Part shown: in pieces, positions 1-10,900 of the stretch
Numbering within the stretch: the stretch's first letter is position 1
Layout of the letters: each line of letters opens with the position of its first letter
NCBI RefSeq assembly: GCF_963583255.1
Contig: NC_084803.1
Location: 19,486,428 to 19,550,427, forward strand
Reading direction: 5' to 3'
Origin: Pyrus communis
Taxonomy: Eukaryota; Streptophyta; Magnoliopsida; Rosales; Rosaceae
DNA length: 64,000 nt
Position numbers and translations under genes: made by a program
The notes under the pieces: generated by a model
What the model was told of the DNA's origin: nothing
Seen by the model: the letters and a program-made list of their open reading frames with translations, nothing else
The model's database searches: none

Positions 1-143
1 ATACAACGCAGCCGCGACATAAACGAGTCGAGCACGTAGAAGAGCAACCTAGACTAGTAGGTCACCGTCGAGGGCAGCTAAGAGCTCCGTTACCCCCAAC
101 AAAGGCAAATTCAAGAAGAAGTAGAAATGCACTACGATAAGAC

Positions 144-803
144 ATGGCCAACATAAGTAGGTCACCCTTAACGGACGAGATCGAGCAGGCAGAACCTCCA
201 TGCAAGTTCAGCATGCCATATTTCACATCCTTCAAATGGGATGAAGACCTGAAGAGACACTTAAAGCATTACCAAAGCGCAATGATCCTTCTTCGAAACA
301 ATGATGATCTTATGTGCAAGATATTCACCACCATTTTACAAGGTGAAGCGCAAGATTGGTTATACACCCTGCCGCTACAATCCATCAGGAGTTTTGACGA
401 ATTTTTTTTGGTTTTTACCAAAGAATATTCATCCAATCACTCGATCAAGAAAAAGTCTGACCACTTATTCAACGTAAAAAAAAACCCAAATGAGTCGCTT
501 CATGACTATATAAAAAGGTTCAAAGTATAGAAGGTAAAGATAATCAGATATAACGACTTGATAGCTAGATTAGCCTTCCAAAAAGGACTCCCAACAGACC
601 ATTCACTGTTCGGAAAGTTGATCATGGAAGAAGATCTAACTCTAGCAGACTCTTTCGCACTAGCCGTTCTGGCAAAGAAGCATGCACTTTGGGACAAGGT
701 TCGCATATGCATAATTAAGGCACATCCGAGTGATCTTGAATATAAAGTCCCCCACTACTCTGAAAGAGATTCAAGGTCTGACTGGATGAGCAACCACATA
801 TGA
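144..803 (+). pseudogene. gag: gag capsid region of copy A, one internal stop
   Basis: Reading from the ATG at 144 gives a retrotransposon Gag capsid-like protein with the usual plant gypsy start (EPPCKFSMPYF) followed by a helical region containing GEAQDWLYTLP and a C-terminal YIKRFK. A TAG at 528-530 interrupts it, but the frame is unchanged after the stop and continues through DLIARLAFQKGLP and LADSFALA to about 710. After that, similarity to gag stops because of the internal deletion of copy A, and the reading frame ends at 803. The zinc knuckle, which should follow, is absent here but is found in copy B. In a living element Gag forms the cytoplasmic virus-like particle. Confidence 0.75.
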
Positions 804-811
804 AGAAACAA

Positions 812-1650
812 TAAGCTCTACCTTTATACGAGAGAAGCTGGGGGCCGAACTATCTATATTCTATAGTTCAAAAGCTCTTATCGATGCGGAAACCAGCTAC
901 CAGAAATTCAAAAGCTAACTTTGGCGACAGTTGTTGCAACCAGGAAGCTCAAGTTATACCTTCAAACGTATGCAGTCATCCTCATGATGCACTATTCTGC
1001 CCAATCCAAACTCGCGACGATAAAAACCTAGACACTGGCGGTGTAAAGTTTTTTGACGAACGCAACAACTCAACTCAAAATGCACGCCAAGGGCAGATGA
1101 ACACTAGAATGACACTTGGAAGATAGTTTTGTCCTTGTCGCCTCAGAAGATTCTACATAGAAGCAACATGTACCGGTAAGTTGAGCACCATCTGATGATG
1201 CGCATCACACGGCCCCAACTGATCCTTGCTCAATAATTCAGCTAAGAGCGGCCCGATACCGGCAACTGAGCATCTCCTGCTACGTGTAACATAGCCCCAG
1301 CTTCACGACTCCCTACCGCGCCTTCACGCCTAGCCTAGGCGAAGCAACAGAACGACCCAATGATGCTCCGGAGGCAGCCGAGCACGCCCTAGCCACGTTT
1401 GCTTCGCCCGATGGAGACTTTTGGCATTTACACGTCGATGATGCTTCCAACTACAAAGGCTCGGAAGATGGCATGATCCTTGTCACCCCAAATGGTTCAA
1501 TGCTCAAGTAGAGGATTACTCTAGGCTCCAAGGCATCCAACAACGAAGCAGAGTACGAAGCCCTACTAGCAGGCCTCCGAATGGCAAAAGACTTGGCAGT
1601 GAAAAAGCTTGCAATTCATTCTGATTCCCAGCTAATCCCTAGCCAGACTA
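812..1650 (+). pseudogene. pol: RT connection and RNase H region of copy A
   Basis: 812-1030 matches copy B 9185-9360 (end of the Ty3 RNase H region) through shared words such as a tacgag-agaag block and a run equivalent to LVVAAQKLRPYFQAH in copy B. From about 1378 the archaeal-type RNase H is readable: FWHLHVDDASNYKGSE, then an in-frame stop near 1509, then KASNNEAEYEALLAGLRMAK. The motif order HVD(G)AS... NEAEYEAL...HSDSQL is the acquired second RNase H of Tat elements. One conserved Gly after HVD is Asp here. 1130-1370 is not readable in any single frame. The region is non-functional. Confidence 0.65.
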
Positions 1651-1656
1651 CTTGAG

Positions 1657-2950
1657 GTGTTTCAGACTTACACTCTCATTCAAGTTTCGTGGGCGGACAA
1701 TGCTCACGCGGATGCACTAGTTGGCCTAACTTCCACCCTTAACCACCAACTCAAATGCTCTATTCCGTTGAAGTATCTAGACAAGCCAAGCATAAAGGCG
1801 GAGCTAGCAGCCAAGGTGTCACAGGTTAGTACAACTCCAAACTGGCAAGATTCCATTATAAACTACTTGGTCAATGACACACTCCTCATGTAAAGATTGA
1901 AGTCTAGAAAGCTCCAAATAAAGGCAAAATGCTACTACATGTGGAATGGCATTCTCATCCTAAGATCCTACACTAGACCACATCTCCACTGCTTAGCGAC
2001 TCTCGACGACCTAAAGGTTCTAAGCTCAATCCATGAAGGCGTTTATGGAAATCACTCTGAAGGCTAATCCTTAGCACAGAAGGCTCTAAACGTATGCTAC
2101 TACTGGCCTACCATGCACCAAGACGCTAAGGAGTTAGTACAAAGTGCGATCGATGCCAACGCTACAAGCCCGTACCAGCACTACCTGCCAGCGATCTATA
2201 CCCACAGACGAGTCCTTGGCCGTTCATGCAATAGTCAATCGACTTGGTAGGGCCAATACCGCCCGCTACTGGGGGTAAAGGCAGGATGTTCGTGGTAACC
2301 GATTACTTCACTAAATAGGTATAAGTAGAGCCCATGACAACCATGACTTAGACGGACATATAATGTTTTATATAGAGGAACATTATTTGCCGATTTGGCA
2401 TCCCTTAATCCATCGTCACCGACAACGGCCCCCAATTCGTGGGCAAAGATTTGGCGAAATTCTTCCAAAAATATGGCATCAAGCAGCACATGTCCATGCT
2501 TATATATCCTCAAGGCAATGGGCGAGTCGAAACATCCAACAAGATGATTCTCGACTGCCTCAAGAAATCCCTCACCAACAAGAAAGGAAAATGGGCAGAC
2601 GAACTCCTTAGATGTCTATGGGTATATCGCACCACCAAAAGACGAGCAACTGAACATTAAAGAGATGGCCACAAGCTTAGATCTAGCAGAGGAGAAGCGC
2701 GAGCAGACCATCACTCGCATCATACCCTACCACTAGAAGCTCATCTCCAGCTAAAACAAAAGAGCCAAGATTCGGCAGTTTGAGCCAGAAGATCTAGTCC
2801 TAAGAAAAGTTTTCATCATTGCCCGCATAGAAGGCTTCAAAAAGATGGATCCCATATGGAAAGGTCATTACAAGATCAGTAGAGTAGGCGGCAATAGAAG
2901 CTATACCCCTACCACTATGAACGATAAAGAGATTGAAAAGTAGTGGAATG
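1657..2950 (+). pseudogene. pol: integrase of copy A, fragmented
   Basis: Pieces of a Ty3 integrase in several frames. The H-H part of the zinc-binding domain is seen as IHEGVYGNHS (2029-2058) and the following YYWPTMHQDAKELVQ (about 2097-2140), but the C-C part is damaged. The core is broken by stops around 2250-2360. 2439-2660 is open and encodes the third catalytic segment as PQGNGRVETSNKM, in which the catalytic Glu is kept, then a run ending in CLWVYRTTKRRATEH. After it, 2690-2950 matches the C-terminal integrase region (contains DLVLRK-like and KGHYKISR-like words). Copy B has the complementary state, with the catalytic Glu lost. In an active element it inserts the cDNA into nuclear DNA. 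Confidence 0.65.
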
Positions 2951-4186
2951 CTTACAATTTGAGGAAGTACCATACATGACCTCCCACTACATCAAAGCCC
3001 AAATACTCAAGCAGCTCGATGGGCACCACCTCGCAAGCCAAGGACTATCCAGTTATTATGCAGTTCCTGCCTTATAGCTAAGTTCTCGTTCGTTTCACTT
3101 GTTTTTCAATGAGGAATTCAGAAGTAATCCACAACATGGCTCGGCTGAATGCTTACAACAACTGATCACTCATGCACTATAAAAGAATACTGCATCCTTC
3201 TTAGGGACTCATTGCATAAATTGCGCCCCTCGATGGACTAACCATGCTCTCCAGTGCGATAGGGCAAACCAATTCCCCAACACCCACATAGGTTTGCTTT
3301 CCAAGGCGGGAGAATAAACTTACACTCTGAATATCCAGACGTAGGTGAGCCGGGCTGCCTTAGTATAACTAAATGCACGATGGCTTGCGCCGGGATTCCT
3401 AGAAGTAGCCATAATGGACTTTTTCATGGCTTAGCTAATTGAAGGATTTTGGGTTTCTTGGCCTAATTCGCGGCGAATCGGGCCCTAGAGACGGATGGGG
3501 CACATTACGCAGTACGCCCTAAGGACGGCTACCCTCAAACCCTAAAGCTGCTAATGAGTACACTAAGGTAGCCTACGGTTTCCAGAAGACTGCCTACGGC
3601 TTGCCCTTCGAGCAGTAAAGCCGAGATAGACTTATACAACCGCACATTCTTGTGAAAGGTTAAACAAGTTGGCGTGCATATACGAAACTTTATCCACTGC
3701 CGACATGCTACGTAGTCGATAAGCTTCACTTATGCTAAGTGCAGAATGACCTACACGAAGTCCTAAAGTGTTGTGATACTTGTTACGCAACCTATGGAAT
3801 TGGAGAAAGCCAAGCTTAACAGCGTAGTGGTCACGCCGACTTGTCTGCTTCTATAAGTAAAGCGTTTGGCTGTCGACTCTATGGCTAACGACTTTGCAAA
3901 GTTCTACACCAACACCTACAGCTACATTGGCTACGCGAGCCTTTCTACTTATAGAAAAGTGGCACACCTACCACTAGTCTATAAAGTCTAAAGGTTAGGG
4001 CATGAACAAAAAAAACGAAGATGGAGAAAAGCAAAGAAAGCAAGTTTATTAAATTTTATAACAAAATTGATAAACAACTAGCAAAGACCGAAGGAGTTCA
4101 CGCAAAGCAAAAAACAACGAAGGAAACAAAGAAAATTCTAAAGACTACCTAGAAGACTACTTTTCAGCAGCTTGGACACTAAATGA
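2951..4186 (+). other. Non-coding spacer between integrase and antisense ORF, copy A
   Basis: No long frame on either strand. The stretch aligns over most of its length with copy B (11219-11816 and 18027-18640), including the phrase read as TKPKYSS near 2990 and a block near 3290-3450. It carries the uninterrupted version of the site where the Athila-like element entered copy B: the GCCTACGG at 3571-3578 corresponds to the split site at 11812-11816 / 18027-18031. Confidence 0.6.
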
Positions 4187-5701
4187 CTACTTGGCCACCA
4201 TACCTTCAGTAGCCGCGACATTTTCTTCAGCGGCACCATCAGGCGCTTCAGCCTGGGCACCAACATCTCCGACTACTTCACCAATAGAGGCCTCAAAAGT
4301 AAACATAAGCAAGTCTTCCAAATAAATAGAGAAGGTTTCAAAGTCTTCCCAAATAGATGATTTACATAACCCAACTTGTAGAAATCGGCCTAACTTTAAA
4401 CAAGCGAAGCTTCGAGTCCAGCCTTCTCACCTTTCAACTGCTCGTTCTCTTCGAGCAAACCAACATGGACGCACTGCAGCTCATCCATTTATTTCTTCAA
4501 ACTTTCGTTGATCTTTAGCGCACCTTGGAGTTCCAACACTTGGGGTTCAAGCCTATCAATGACCTTCTTGAAGTGGATCACTTGGTTATAAGCAGCAATC
4601 AACTCTTCATCATTTGCATAAGCAGCAAAACGAAGCTCAGAAACAGCACGCTCAAGATCTTGAATCGGAGGTTTGTAACATCCGATCTCATTCTCTACAT
4701 TTTCTTACTTAACTTGGATCGTGTCAAGCTTCGTCTTCAAGTCAACAATCTCTTGGTGAACGGTCTCAATCTGCAGAGAAGTGGGGGCAGAGATATTAGA
4801 CCCCTTAAAAGCGACAAGCTCAGATTCCAACCTCTTGATCTTCTCGGTAGAAAAATAAGCTTCTGCTACCATAGCCTTTGCAACCTTATTGGTAGCCTTG
4901 GTATCCTTTTGGTCAAGGAGCATAAACTCGGCTACCAGAATAGTCGTCTTATGCATCATGGCAAGTAGGGCAGTCTTTCTATACTCGGTCGTATGCTTCG
5001 CAAAAGAACTTGAGCAAACAACCCCTCTAACGTCATAAAAAAACTTGGCATAAGTGTCCATGTCTTTAAGTAGATCTGGTTTAAAAAATGCACAGATCTC
5101 AGCAGCCTCCCCAGAAGCAGGCTTAATGGATTTTTCACAGCTGCCTATACGAGCAGTCTCCTCCTTCCCAACAGGCAAATCAATGTCAGTAGCAGGGGAA
5201 GTAGACATTGGCGCCACTTTAGTAGCAGAGTCTACCTTATCACTCTTCATAATAGCAAGTCTCTCCAAAGGTGAACTGGACTTAGCTATTAACGTACGTC
5301 TTAGTATCAGTAATCGTACTAGCCATTCTACGCTGAGCAATCCTATCAGCAATTGTACTAGCCATTCTCGACATAGCAGGTGCCATATGCTCAAATCTAG
5401 TAGCCTTATTTTCCTTTCCATTAGAAGAAGTCATGTCAATCATAGGCTTTTCAGCAGCAGGCGGACCCTCACGAGCAACGGAATAAGTCTTCAGTTTTTT
5501 CTCAATCGGCATCTCTTGAGCAGGCGGAGAATATCTCTTTTTTCCACCTTCATTCATAGTAGGCTCCACGACAACGATTATACGAGCCAATGCATTCGCA
5601 TTGATCCTCTTTACCTTTTCTCTCAGGAGCAGCCTACATTTCTCCCGGCGAAGAGGACTAAGCAACCAACGCCATTCGTGGTACTCAGTAGGGGAGCTCA
5701 A
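4187..5701 (-). pseudogene. Antisense ORF of copy A, N-terminus truncated
   Basis: On the minus strand, opposite to gag-pol, frames 5701-5282, 5421-4705 and a continuation to a TAG at 4187-4189 together spell one protein. It starts with YHEWRWLLSPLRREK, then a basic stretch (KVKRINANALAR), a variable linker, the conserved block SCEKSIKPASGEAAEICAFF ... DLLKDMDTYAKFF ... SFAKHTTEYRKTALLAMM, then a heptad-rich coiled-coil (KIKRLESELVAF, IVDLKTKLDTIQ) and an acidic tail ending TEGMVAK. Copy B has the same protein plus about 220 more N-terminal residues. Plant Tat elements often carry such an extra antisense ORF; its function is unknown to me. Frame breaks near 5300 and 4700 make this copy defective. 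Confidence 0.7.
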
Positions 5702-6306
5702 CCCATACTAGTTTTTCCCTCATTTTTTTTCCTCTCGGACCAACAGGCAAGAAGCATGCATGCCCATCATTCCAGTAGCCCATGAAGCCCGCGACTTTTT
5801 CATTTCTCTCAATCGCCGGCCTAGCCCACATTAGGTCCAAGAGCCCAAAGGACATGAGCCGTGTGGCTCGCATAGCACTGCACCTCAGCCGCACAAGCTG
5901 CCCTTGGCTCTAGCCAAGCCAAGCAGCCCAAACAGTGGTCCCTGCCTTTGGCTCTAGCCTCGCGACAATATTACCCAAGAAAAAGAAAAGGAAAATTAAT
6001 TTTTTCTTACGTCGGTGCGACACGGAAAAGACAAAGAAAGCAACGAAAGATGGTCTTTTTTCATGGGCAAGTGTAAAAGATTTCTAAGCTAGAATGAATT
6101 GCTCTCTAAAGTTGATTTAATCATCTACTTAAGGTAGACTTAAATAGATTTTAGAACTGATTTATTTCCCTTTCCTAGAAGGATCTAATTTCATATTAAA
6201 GAGGGAATCTACATCAAAATAGGAAACAATCTTATGTTTCCTAAAGTAAGAAGATCTCTACACCTGTTGCCCTTTCCTGTGAATAGGCCAACAAGTGTGA
6301 GGCATT
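5702..6306 (+). other. 3' untranslated spacer and polypurine tract of copy A
   Basis: No supported gene. The stretch matches 21430-21786 upstream of the LTR of copy B, sharing for example TCTACTTAAGGTAGACTT at about 6122 and 21608. A G-rich tract AAGTGTGAGGCATT (6293-6306) sits directly before the proposed LTR start. The corresponding copy B tract is AAGTGTGGGGGCATT (21772-21786). I interpret this as the polypurine tract that primes plus-strand DNA; this placement decides the LTR start. Confidence 0.5.
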
Positions 6307-6882
6307 TGTGGAACCAAAAATAATCAAGAATAATATAGAGGTGACAAGTGAATTCTAGGGTAAAAAGGAAAAAATTACCCTCGAGGAACACCGGAACTCT
6401 TACGCACGAGCAGTGGACAACCATCCCTCAATCAAGTCAAAAATGCCCAAAATAGGTGTTTATTCAAAACCTATTTCATCCATCCTCATCAAATATTCTT
6501 CAGAATGTAACCCCAAAATCTTTCGTTTCAAATTATATTAATTAGCTAATTTATTTATTTATTATTCAATTAATTTATTAATTAGCTACAAATCATGAAT
6601 CTCATCCAAGAAGTCCCAAGTGGCCAGGCTATCTCCTCCCAAATAGACCGGCCACACCCCTATATAAACACCCTCATTTTCTCCAAAACCTAAGTTCTAC
6701 ACTCTTACTAAATTCTCCAAACATTTTTCCCTCAAAATTCTAACTTTGGCATCAGAGTTCTTCGGTCAAAGCCCCTCCTATTCATTGTGGGAGTGTAAGG
6801 CTCTTTTCCTTGACCTAAGGTGTTATTTGTTTTGTAGGTGCAATTTAGTCCAAGAAGAAGAAGGAAGAAATTTGCATCCACA
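6307..6882 (+). repeat. LTR shared by gypsy copies A and B
   Basis: Starts TGTGGAACC and ends TTGCATCCACA, giving TG...CA ends. It matches 21787-22401 along its length. The right end is where the two sequences diverge. The left end is inferred from the polypurine tract, because both copies continue to match further left (both are 3' LTR junctions). A TATA box, CTATATAAACA (6660-6670), lies in the expected promoter position, followed by the conserved GGCATCAGAGTTCTTCGG-type stretch near 6749. 576 bp against 615 bp for its partner. It acts as 3' LTR of A and 5' LTR of B. Confidence 0.8.
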
Positions 6883-6884
6883 GT

Positions 6885-7420
6885 TTAGGACGAGGCACAA
6901 CGAGCAGACAAGGCGCCCGAGCAACCTCAAAAAGAGTTAGCAGTGGCTCAAAAGAAGGAGGACACGAAGCAATACAACAAAAGCAGGCAAAAGACCAAGC
7001 GTAGGGATCGACCCACGACTAAAGAATCCAAGAACTACTTTATGTTCTCAATCCCGATTCACTAAATCCTCCGCGACATCAAGAGCGAACCATGGTTCAA
7101 GCTGCCGAAGCAATCAAAAAGAGATACTTCCAAGTTGGACCGCACCAAATACTACGCATTCCATCGAGGTCCTAGTCACATAACTAACGATTGCTACACT
7201 TTGAAGAACTGCCTAGAGAAGTTTGTGAAAGAAGGCAAGGTCGACAGATACTTGGACAAGCCAGCTAAGCAGCTTAGAAGGAACGCGAATGCCAACGAAT
7301 AACCACCCAACAAGAAGATTCAGATTAACGACATCTTTGTCAAATCTGAGCACTTGGGAGCCACCAACAATTCAAAAAAGAGGAAGATCCAGTAGGCTTT
7401 ACTAGTCTCGCAAGTGTAAG
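6885..7420 (+). pseudogene. gag: gag C-terminal region with zinc knuckle, copy B
   Basis: Directly after the LTR the frame reads DEAQRADKAPEQPQKE and a Lys/Gln-rich stretch, then the nucleocapsid knuckle near 7150-7205 as YYAFHRGPSHITNDCYTLK. The usual pattern in this family is C-x-F-H-x4-H-x4-C; here the first Cys is replaced by Tyr while the two His and last Cys remain, so metal binding would be weakened. It continues as FVKEGKVDRYLDKPAKQ and hits TAA at 7300-7302 and TAG at 7393-7395. The N-terminal capsid half is missing. Confidence 0.7.
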
Positions 7421-7542
7421 TAGTCGATGCCCAACCTAGACCTATCATTGGCTTCACCAAGCAGGATGCTGAAGGCATCGATTTCCCACACGACAACGCA
7501 CTGGTCGTATCTGTCTAACTAGCCCATACCATAGTTAACAGA

Positions 7543-7845
7543 ATGATGATTGATAATGGCAGTACAGTCAACCTACTTCAGCTCTCAGTAATTCAGAATA
7601 TGGGCATGGAAAGCACAATCATACGCCAAGTAGAGATACTTACTGAATTCAACGGACACGCCTCGACTGCCATAAGCCATATCACACTTGACGTGAAAAC
7701 ACTGCCAATTGTCTCAAAGCAGATGTTCACAATAGTAAACGACTCGTCTCCCTACAATGGGATTCTAGGGAGACCTTGGCTAATAAAGTTGGATGCCTTC
7801 ACTTCCGTCAAGTATCAAAAACTCAGATTCCGCATCTCGGGATGA
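7543..7845 (+). pseudogene. pol: retropepsin-like aspartic protease, copy B
   Basis: 100-residue open stretch. The active-site loop reads MIDNGSTVNLL where family members have D(S/T)G(S/A); the Asp is present but the next residue is Asn, so activity is doubtful. The flap and second half follow the Tat pattern, with a C-terminal YNGILGRPWL (about 7752-7781), the ILGRPWL motif typical of plant gypsy proteases. Upstream, TAA at 7516-7518 cuts it from gag. In a live element it cleaves the Gag-Pol polyprotein. Confidence 0.75.
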
Positions 7846-8179
7846 GGAGTTAGAAATCAAGTCTGACTATGTCGTATCTCGACGATGCACTGTGCAAGTA
7901 TTAAAGGAATCAAAGAAGAAGACTTTTACCCCAGTAAAGGCTACCGAGGTCCAAATGGACGATGAAACTACCAAATAACAATTACAGCAAGCAAATCAAG
8001 AAGATAGTGTCCAAACCAACGCGCCAGTAAACGAGATAGGATGGAAACCCAAAGAGGACGCAGAACACATTGTTCTTGATCCTAACAACCGGATAAGACT
8101 TTAAGAATTGACTCACATTTAAGCCCGAAGGAAAAAGAAGAACTCACGGTTATCATTTGGGGAAAATCGTGACATCTTC

Positions 8180-8941
8180 ATGTGGTCACCTTCTGACATG
8201 CCCGACATCAACCCCGAGATAGCTTGCCACGAGGTGTATGTCGACCTTATTGCCAAACTAGTAATCCAAAAGAGAAAACATTTTGCACCCGAGCTGGTAG
8301 CGATCATCGAAACGGAGATTGACAAGCTATTAGAGGTCAGATTCATATAAGAGGTAGCACATTCAGCATAGCTTGCCAATGTCGTGTTAGTAAAGAAGAA
8401 AGAGAAGGGCAAATGGAGGGTTTGCGTAGACTACACCGACCTCAAAAAAGCATGCCCAAATGATCCTTATCTACTTTCCCAAATCGATCTATTAGTATAT
8501 TCGACTTCTAGAAACCAGTTGCTTAGTTTCTTGGATGCATACTCTAGCTACAACCAAATAACCATGTATGAGCCCGACAAGGAGAAAATTGCATTCATGA
8601 TCAAGCGAGGCACCAACTACTACAAAGTCATGCCCTTTGGCCTCAAGTACACGGTAGCCACTTGCCAAAAGTTAGTAAACATGATGTTTAAGAAGTAAAT
8701 TGAAGTAACCATGGAAGTCTACGTCGACGACATCATGGTGAAGGGAAAGCAGCAATCAGATCACATTGGCAACTCTGCAGAAACTTTCAACATCCTTAGA
8801 AAGTACAAGATGAAGCTCAATATCACGAAATGCACATTTGGAGTATCTTCAGGAAAATTCTTAGGGTACCTAGAAACCAAACGAGGAATCGAAGCACATC
8901 TCAAACAAATCCGAGCAATCCTAGAGATGTACCTTGAATGA
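8180..8941 (+). pseudogene. pol: reverse transcriptase, copy B, with in-frame stops
   Basis: Reads from SDMPDINPEIACHEVYVD through the Tat RT start (stops near 8348 and 8369) into KWRVCVDYTDLKKACPNDP, then LLSFLDAYSSYNQITM, VMPFGLKYTVATCQKL and the catalytic YVDDIMVKGK (8723-8752). The last two catalytic Asp are intact and the first (FLDAYSSYNQ) is also present. TAA at 8696-8698 lies in the same frame 25 bases before the YVDD box, and TGA at 8939-8941 ends it. The segment between is one frame, so the damage is by point mutations rather than indels. It would copy element RNA into DNA. Confidence 0.85.
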
Positions 8942-9391
8942 GATCTAGGGTTTGACTGGATAAGCAGCCGCCCTCAACCGTTTTCTCTCATAATCCACTG
9001 ATCAATGCAAACCCTTTTTCAAAGCCATCAAGAGGGCATAACAAGACAATAGGATGATGAGTGCGGAAGAGTTTTTCCAAGTCCTAAAGAAGTACCTCAC
9101 ATCACCTCCCTTACTATCCAAGCCGGAAGCAGCGGATGACTTATACATCTACTTGGCAGTCTCAAAAGTAGCAGTGAGTTCTGCCCTCATACGAGAAGAG
9201 CTGGAGGCCTAATTAGCGGTATTCTACACTTCTAAAGCTCTTCTCGATACGAAAACTAGATACCCGAAGATCAAAAAATTAATTTTGGTGCTAGTTGTTG
9301 CGGCTCAGAAGCTCAGACCATATTTTCAAGCTCACACAATCATCGTCATGACTCAGTATCCTCTCTACATGGCCCAGACGCTTCTTAACGA
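8942..9391 (+). pseudogene. pol: RT thumb/RNase H region, copy B
   Basis: 8942-9060 is degraded but keeps matches to copy A (near 770-800). From 9058 one frame is readable: MMSAEEFFQVLKKYLTSPPLLSKPE, then DDLYIYLAVSKVAVSSALIREE, a stop at about 9211, and LAVFYTSKALLDTKTRYP ... LVVAAQKLRPYFQAHTIIV. This is the RT connection and Ty3 RNase H domain, in the usual order before the second RNase H. Confidence 0.7.
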
Positions 9392-9830
9392 GTGATGAAA
9401 TGGGCGCTAAAACTTGGCCAATATGGTTTAGTTTTTCGACCCCGCACGACGATAGAAGCCCAAGCCTTGGCGAACTTCATAGCGGAATTCACGCCTAGCT
9501 TAGGCAACGCAACAAAGCAGCCCGACGATGCCCCAAAGGCAGCCGACCACACCTTAGTTGCGTATGCTCCACCTGATGAAGACTTTTGGAATTTGCATGT
9601 CGACGGCGCATCCAACTACAAGGGTTCGGAAACAGGCATGGTCTTTGTCACCCTAGACGATTCAATGCTCGAGCAGGCCATCACTCTAGGCTTCAAAGCA
9701 TCCAACAATGAGGCGGAGTATGAGGCCCTCTTAACAGGCCTCTGAATGGCAAAAGACTTGGCGGTGAAAAAGCTAGCAATTCATTCTGATTCTTAACTAA
9801 TAACTAGCCAGACTATTAGGGAGTACACGA
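9392..9830 (+). pseudogene. pol: archaeal-type RNase H (second RNase H), copy B
   Basis: 117 open residues begin MMKWALKLGQYGLVFRPR and EAQALANFIAEFTP, the linker seen in Tat elements, then FWNLHVDGASNYKGSETGMV and KASNNEAEYEALLTGL. The first two acidic residues of the active site (HVDGAS Asp and NEAEYE Glu) are present. After a TGA at 9745 the frame goes on with MAKDLAVKKLAIHSDS, giving the third catalytic Asp. Dual RNase H is a hallmark of the Tat lineage; this is family knowledge. Confidence 0.8.
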
Positions 9831-10042
9831 CAAAACATCCGAGGATGGCGCAATACCTAGAGAAGGTACGAAAACAACTTGAGGCATTTCATATTTATAC
9901 TCTCACTTAAGTTCCAGGGGCAAACAACGCTTACGCGGACCCGCTAGCCGGCTTGGGCTCCACCCTCGACCACTAACTCAAATGTTCTATTCCAGCAGAG
10001 TATCTAAACAAGCCAAGCATAAAGGCAGAGCCAAAAACCAAA

Positions 10043-10900
10043 GTGTCACAGATTAGTACAACTCCTAACTGGCAAAGTTCTATTATAGACTACCTGGTTA
10101 TTGGCATATTCCCCACGGAAAAGTTGGAGTCTAGAAAGCTCCAAATAAAGGCAACACGCTACTACATGTGGAATGACATTCTCGTCCGGAGATCCTACAC
10201 TGGACCACATCTATGCTGCCTAGCGCCTCCCGACGACCTAAAAGTCCTAAACTTAATCCACGAACGAGTTTGTGGAAATCACTCCGGATGTCGATCCTTA
10301 GAACAGAAGACTCTTAATACGGGTTACTACTGGCCTACCCTGCACCAAGATGCTAAGTAATTAGTACAAAAGTGTGACCGCTGCCAACATTACAAACTGG
10401 TAGCAACACTGTCTGCCAACAAACTACACCCGCAGACAAGTCATTAGCCATTCATGCAGTGAGCAATCGACTTGGTAGGGCCAATACCACCCGCTACTGG
10501 GGGCAGAGGCATGATTATCATGGCAACCGATTACTTCACCAAATGGGTAGAAGCAGAGCCCATGACAACCACGACTCAGGCGGACATAGAGCGCTTCATA
10601 TAAAGGAACAACATTTGTCGATTTGGCATCTCTCAATCCATTGTCACTGACAACGGCTCGCAATTCGTGGGAAAAGATTTGGCGAAGTTTTTCCAAAAGT
10701 ATGGCATCAAGAAGCATATGCCTATGCCAAGACATCCTTAAGGCAATAGGTAGGCCAAAGCATCCAACAAGATAATTCTCGACTACCTCAAGAAGTCCCT
10801 CTTCGACAATAAGGGAAAATGGCCAGACGAACTTCCCGGATGTTTATGAGCGTATACACCACCAAACGATGAACCACTGGTGAAACTCATTTCTCTTTGG
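10043..10900 (+). pseudogene. pol: integrase, copy B, catalytic Glu lost
   Basis: The zinc-binding domain is nearly whole: IHERVCGNHSGC ... YYWPTLHQDAK, stop TAA at 10358, then LVQKCDRCQHYK, so both His and both Cys are present. The core follows with AIDLVGPIPPATGGRG (first Asp, about 10465) and ATDYFTKWVEAEPM, then SIVTDNGSQFVGKDLAKFF (second Asp, about 10650). In the third segment, near 10740-10765, the family has GNGQAE-ASNK, but here it reads GNR-stop-AK-ASNK, so the catalytic Glu codon is now Lys. Later frames shift. Copy A keeps the Glu. The protein cannot integrate DNA. Confidence 0.8.

Larger units (their letters stand above)
1..6882 (+). mobile_element. Ty3/gypsy Tat-lineage retrotransposon, copy A, 5' end outside window
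   Basis: Degenerate LTR retrotransposon on the plus strand. Order seen: gag (144-803), RNase H pieces (812-1650), integrase (1657-2950), a non-coding spacer (2950-4186), an antisense ORF (4187-5701, minus), a second spacer, and an LTR at 6307-6882. The archaeal-type second RNase H and the extra antisense ORF between pol and the 3' LTR point to the Tat lineage; this is family knowledge. Protease and nearly all of RT are missing: around 705-815 the sequence jumps from the gag interior to a short stretch matching copy B near 8940-8970 and then to the RNase H equivalent of copy B near 9185. The coding parts contain stops and frame breaks, so it is not autonomous. The 5' LTR must lie upstream of the window. 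Confidence 0.85.

Noticed and set aside
4525..5785. Plus-strand ORFs across the antisense ORF of copy A
   Set aside because: Serine/leucine-rich shadows of the minus-strand coiled-coil frames; only the minus frames are conserved in copy B.
6296..6306. LTR start at TGTGAGGC instead of TGTGGAACC
   Set aside because: The G-rich tract fits a polypurine tract, like the one directly before the Athila-like 3' LTR; cannot be fully excluded without an unshared 5' LTR.
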